The position numbers were made by a program, and so were the translations under genes. 64,000 nucleotides of DNA from JACVRM01 sp963817375 (GTDB lineage Bacteria; Actinomycetota; Thermoleophilia; Gaiellales; Gaiellaceae): the NCBI GenBank assembly GCA_963817375.1, contig CAWFOB010000002.1, positions 1 to 64,000 of the forward strand, in the 5' to 3' direction. Numbering within the stretch: position 1 is the first letter of the stretch; each line of letters starts with the position of its first letter. The notes below the pieces were generated by a model, which was not told the origin of the DNA, ran no database searches, and saw only the letters and a list, made by a program, of their open reading frames with translations. Below, one piece after another: positions 61,658-64,000 of this stretch.

Positions 61658-61676
61658 ACCGACCAGAGGAGGACAC

Positions 61677-62021
61677 ATGAAGTTCTTGCTGATGATCCAC
61701 GGCGACGAGACGGGCTGGGACGCCCTCGCCGAGGACGAGCAGGAGGCGCGCCGTGCGCAGTACGGCGCCGTCGCCGGGCGCGGCGAGGTGCTGCGCGCCG
61801 CCGAGCTCGGCCCGACGTCGAGCGCAACGACCGTCCGCGTCGCCGACGGCACCACGCTCGTGACCGACGGCCCCTACGCCGAGGCGCGCGAAGCGCTCGG
61901 CGGCGTGTTCATCGTCGAGGCAGCGTCGATCGAGGACGCGCTCGAGCTCGCGCAGGCGCTGCCGGCGCCGCAGGGCCGCGGCGGCATCGAGGTGCGGCCT
62001 GTCTACGGAGACGAGTCATGA
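61677..62021 (+). CDS. DGPF/YCII-type protein
   Basis: A 114-residue YCII-fold protein with the DGPF-type motif TLVTDGPYAEAREALGG and the closing EVRPVYGDES. It begins FLLMIHGDE, typical of the family, after GAGGAGGACAC. Such proteins occur as partners of ECF42 sigma factors; their biochemistry is not established. It overlaps the next gene by ATGA. Confidence 0.9.
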   Translation: MKFLLMIHGDETGWDALAEDEQEARRAQYGAVAGRGEVLRAAELGPTSSATTVRVADGTTLVTDGPYAEAREALGGVFIVEAASIEDALELAQALPAPQGRGGIEVRPVYGDES

Positions 62022-62389
62022 AGTACTCGCTCCTGATCTACAGCGATCCGTCACGCGCCGCTGCGATGTCGCCCGAGGAGATCGAGCAGGCCCGCGCAGA
62101 GGTCATGCCGCAGTGGATCGAGCTCTTCGACTACCTCGGCTCGCACGCCAACTCGGTCGAGGGCTTCGAGCTCGACGGGCCCGACACGGCGAAGACGCTG
62201 CGCTACGAGGACGGCCGGCCGGTCATCACCGACGGCCCGTACGCGGAGACGAAGGAGCTGATCGGCGGCCTGTTCCTGATCGAGTGCAACGACCTCGACG
62301 AGGCGATCGACATGGCGGCGCGCGTGCCGATCGCGTCTCGCGGCTCGGTGGAGATCCGCCCACTGGTCGCGCGGGGGGCCGGCGGATAG
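62018..62389 (+). CDS. DGPF/YCII-type protein
   Basis: A 123-residue homologue of its neighbour, with LLIYSDPSRAAAMSPEEIEQ and the family motif VITDGPYAETKELIGGLFLI. It ends EIRPLVARGAGG. Two copies in a row followed by an ECF sigma factor is the standard ECF42 gene order. Its TAG stop overlaps an ATA that begins the sigma factor frame (ATAG). Confidence 0.9.
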   Translation: MKYSLLIYSDPSRAAAMSPEEIEQARAEVMPQWIELFDYLGSHANSVEGFELDGPDTAKTLRYEDGRPVITDGPYAETKELIGGLFLIECNDLDEAIDMAARVPIASRGSVEIRPLVARGAGG

Positions 62390-63624
62390 ACGCGGTCGCA
62401 CGCGCGTTCCGCGAGGAGTGGGGGCGCTCGCTCGCCTACCTGGCGCGCACGCTCGGGGATCTCGATCGCGCCGAGGACGCCGTCCAGGACGCGTTCACGA
62501 TCGCGCTCGAGCGCTGGCCGCGAGACGGCGTGCCCGCCAACCCGGGTGCGTGGATCGTCACCACGGCGCGGAACCGCGCGATCGACCGCATCCGCCGCGA
62601 GCGGAACCTCGAGCGTAAGACGGAGCTGCTCGCGCGGCTGGAGGAGGTGGCGGCGACGGACGACCTCGACGAGAGCACGATCCCCGACGAGCGGCTCGGC
62701 CTGCTCTTCACCTGCTGCCACCCCGCGCTCGCGCCCGATGCGCAGGTGGCGCTCACGCTGCGGCTGGTCGGCGGCCTCCAGACGCCGGAGATCGCCCGTG
62801 CCTTCCTCCTGCCCGAGCCGACGCTGGCCCAGCGACTCGTGCGCGCGAAGCGGAAGATCCGGCAGGCCGGGATCCCGTTCCGCGTGCCGGCCGACCACCT
62901 GCTTCCCGAGCGGCTGGGTGTCGTGCTCGCCGTCGTCTACCTGATCTTCAACGAGGGGTATGCGGCCACGGGCGGCTCCCTGCTCGTCCGCACGGAGCTG
63001 TGTGACGAGGCGATCCGCCTGGCACGGCTGCTCGCGGTGCTGATGCCCGACGAGCCGGAGGCGCTCGGCCTGCTCGCGCTCCTGCTCTTCCAGGACTCGC
63101 GGCGGCTCGCCCGCACGGGCGCCGACGGCGAGCTCGTCCTGCTCGCCGAGCAGGATCGCGCGGCCTGGAACGGCGCGGAGATCGCGGAAGGCACGCGCGT
63201 GCTCGACCGTGCGCTTCGGCTCCGCCGGCCCGGGCCGTACCAGCTACAGGCCGCCATCGCCGCGCTGCACTCCGAGGCGCCGACGGCGGATGCGACCGAC
63301 TGGCCACAGATCGCGGCGCTCTACGGCGAGCTCGCGCGCATCCAGCCCTCGCCGGTCGTCGAGCTCAACCGGGCCGTAGCCGTGGCGATGGCCGACGGGC
63401 CCGAAGCCGGGCTGGCCCGTCTCGACGGCCTTCACGAGCTCGAGCGCTACCACCTGCTCCACGCGACACGCGCCGACCTGCTGCGTCGGCTTGGGCGCAC
63501 GGACGAGGCGGCGGCGGCCTACCGGCGGGCACTCGACCTGGCGACGAACCCGGTCGAGCGAGCCTTCCTCGAACGGCGCCTAGGCGAGGTCGCTCAGGGC
63601 GAGCTCGACCGCCTCGGCGGGTGA
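62386..63624 (+). CDS. ECF42-type RNA polymerase sigma factor with C-terminal TPR extension
   Basis: About 412 residues. Region 2 reads GDLDRAEDAVQDAFTIALER and NPGAWIVTTARNRAIDRIRR. Region 4 is near LFTCCHPALAPDAQVALTLR followed by LVGGLQTPEIARAFLLPEPT. The long helical C-terminus ends with TPR-like helices (LLRRLGRTDEAAAAYRRALD), a mark of ECF42. I start at ATA 62386, which overlaps the upstream TAG as ATAG and is followed by D-A-V-A-R-A-F, the normal N-terminus. No ATG, GTG or TTG in frame gives a full region 2 without a foreign extension. No anti-sigma gene is present. Confidence 0.85.
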   Translation: MDAVARAFREEWGRSLAYLARTLGDLDRAEDAVQDAFTIALERWPRDGVPANPGAWIVTTARNRAIDRIRRERNLERKTELLARLEEVAATDDLDESTIPDERLGLLFTCCHPALAPDAQVALTLRLVGGLQTPEIARAFLLPEPTLAQRLVRAKRKIRQAGIPFRVPADHLLPERLGVVLAVVYLIFNEGYAATGGSLLVRTELCDEAIRLARLLAVLMPDEPEALGLLALLLFQDSRRLARTGADGELVLLAEQDRAAWNGAEIAEGTRVLDRALRLRRPGPYQLQAAIAALHSEAPTADATDWPQIAALYGELARIQPSPVVELNRAVAVAMADGPEAGLARLDGLHELERYHLLHATRADLLRRLGRTDEAAAAYRRALDLATNPVERAFLERRLGEVAQGELDRLGG

Positions 63625-64000
63625 GCCCGCCCGGTCGACGCCGCGAAGCTCCCAGCCCGGCTCGACCACCACGACACGGCGGCCGAGACGCATTGCGAAC
63701 CCGATCTCGGCCAGCGTGCCCCACGAGCCGCCGACCGCGATCACGGCGTCGCCCGATGCGACGACGGCGAGATTCCGCGCATGGCCGATCCCGGTGACGA
63801 CCACGTGGTCACTCCACTCGTTCGCCCCGGCGCGGCTCTCGCCGGGAACGATCGCGATCGTCGTCCCGCCGGCGGCCTTGGCGCCCCGCGCGGCCGCGGC
63901 CATCACCTCGCCGCCGCCGCCGGTCACGACGGTGGCCCCGCGCTCGGCCAGCAGCCGGCCGACCTCCTCGGCCCGGCCGGCGTGCTCCGCCCCGCTCCCG
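63580..64000 (-). CDS. LOG-like / TIGR00725 family protein, 5' end outside window
   Basis: About 140 residues are visible; the start lies beyond the right edge. It has GATVVTGGGGEVMAAAARGA, TIAIVPGESRAGANEWSDHV, IGHARNLAVVASGDAVIAVG and GSWGTLAEIGFAMRLGRRVV. This is the Rossmann-like fold shared with LOG phosphoribohydrolases. TIGR00725 proteins are close relatives whose substrate is uncertain. The 3' end overlaps the convergent sigma factor gene by 45 bases. Confidence 0.87.
   Translation of the reverse strand, partial: GSGAEHAGRAEEVGRLLAERGATVVTGGGGEVMAAAARGAKAAGGTTIAIVPGESRAGANEWSDHVVVTGIGHARNLAVVASGDAVIAVGGSWGTLAEIGFAMRLGRRVVVVEPGWELRGVDRAGSPAEAVELALSDLA

Overview
The window is GC-rich bacterial DNA with dense gene packing, many GTG starts and repeated 4-base start/stop overlaps. 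The gene content (caa3-type oxidase, PotABCD, polyprenol-phosphomannose synthase, an actinobacterial-style SpoIID protein, an ECF42-type sigma factor with DGPF-type partners) points to an actinobacterium. I would guess Thermoleophilia (Gaiellales/Solirubrobacterales relatives), but there is no rRNA or marker gene to prove it. I count about 63 protein genes, one tRNA and one riboswitch. No gene-free stretch exceeds about 270 bases. I see no prophage, integron or CRISPR array.

Layout. 1-2.3 kb: YceH (cut by the left edge), a small membrane protein, a maltose-type acetyltransferase, translation factor IF-1 with an apparent ATA start, and a glutathione transferase. 2.4-5.0 kb: a large secreted protein with cadherin-like and PKD domains. 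4.9-8.6 kb: the suf Fe-S assembly operon sufC-sufB-VOC-sufD. 8.7-11.3 kb: tatA-tatC and a prepilin-like secreted protein. 11.3-23.3 kb: a polyamine uptake and degradation locus of nine co-directional genes (gabT, potA, potD, potB, potC, aldehyde dehydrogenase, Lrp regulator, permease, aminotransferase) with a divergent flavin amine oxidase. 23.3-24.7 kb: a TPR protein and a STAS anti-anti-sigma factor. 24.7-30.0 kb: a caa3 cytochrome oxidase operon that also carries a duplicated Usp-like protein, a diheme cytochrome c lipoprotein and a 58-residue membrane protein.

30.1-34.4 kb: an M23 peptidase, an MFS transporter, two membrane proteins and tRNA-Lys(CUU). 34.6-37.3 kb: a Mg2+-type P-ATPase broken by many frameshifts. 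37.3-47.1 kb: sugar-nucleotide and envelope genes (UDP-GlcNAc epimerase, Gfo/Idh/MocA oxidoreductase, hexapeptide acyltransferase, subtilase plus SpoIID pair, rmlB, a REP-associated transposase, rmlA-rmlC-rmlD). 47.2-55.7 kb: an M23 peptidase, paired half-size TauE proteins, trehalose phosphatase, PLP decarboxylase, PolX, phosphomannose synthase, thioredoxin and an orphan ABC permease. 55.7-58.8 kb: a TPP riboswitch and thiD-thiM-thiE-thiL. 58.8-64 kb: an MrfA/Hrq1-like helicase, a NUDIX hydrolase, two DGPF/YCII proteins with an ECF42-type sigma factor, and a LOG-like protein cut by the right edge.

Two cross-window patterns stand out. First, all 13 internal frameshifts that I could resolve are single extra bases. 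Nine fall in the P-ATPase and one each in sufD, the amino-acid permease, gabT and the helicase. Sequence error is the simplest reading. Second, several genes appear to start at unusual codons (ATA in infA and the ECF sigma gene, CTG in the Usp-like and Lrp genes). Two of these sit exactly where neighbouring genes use ATGA or GTGA overlaps.
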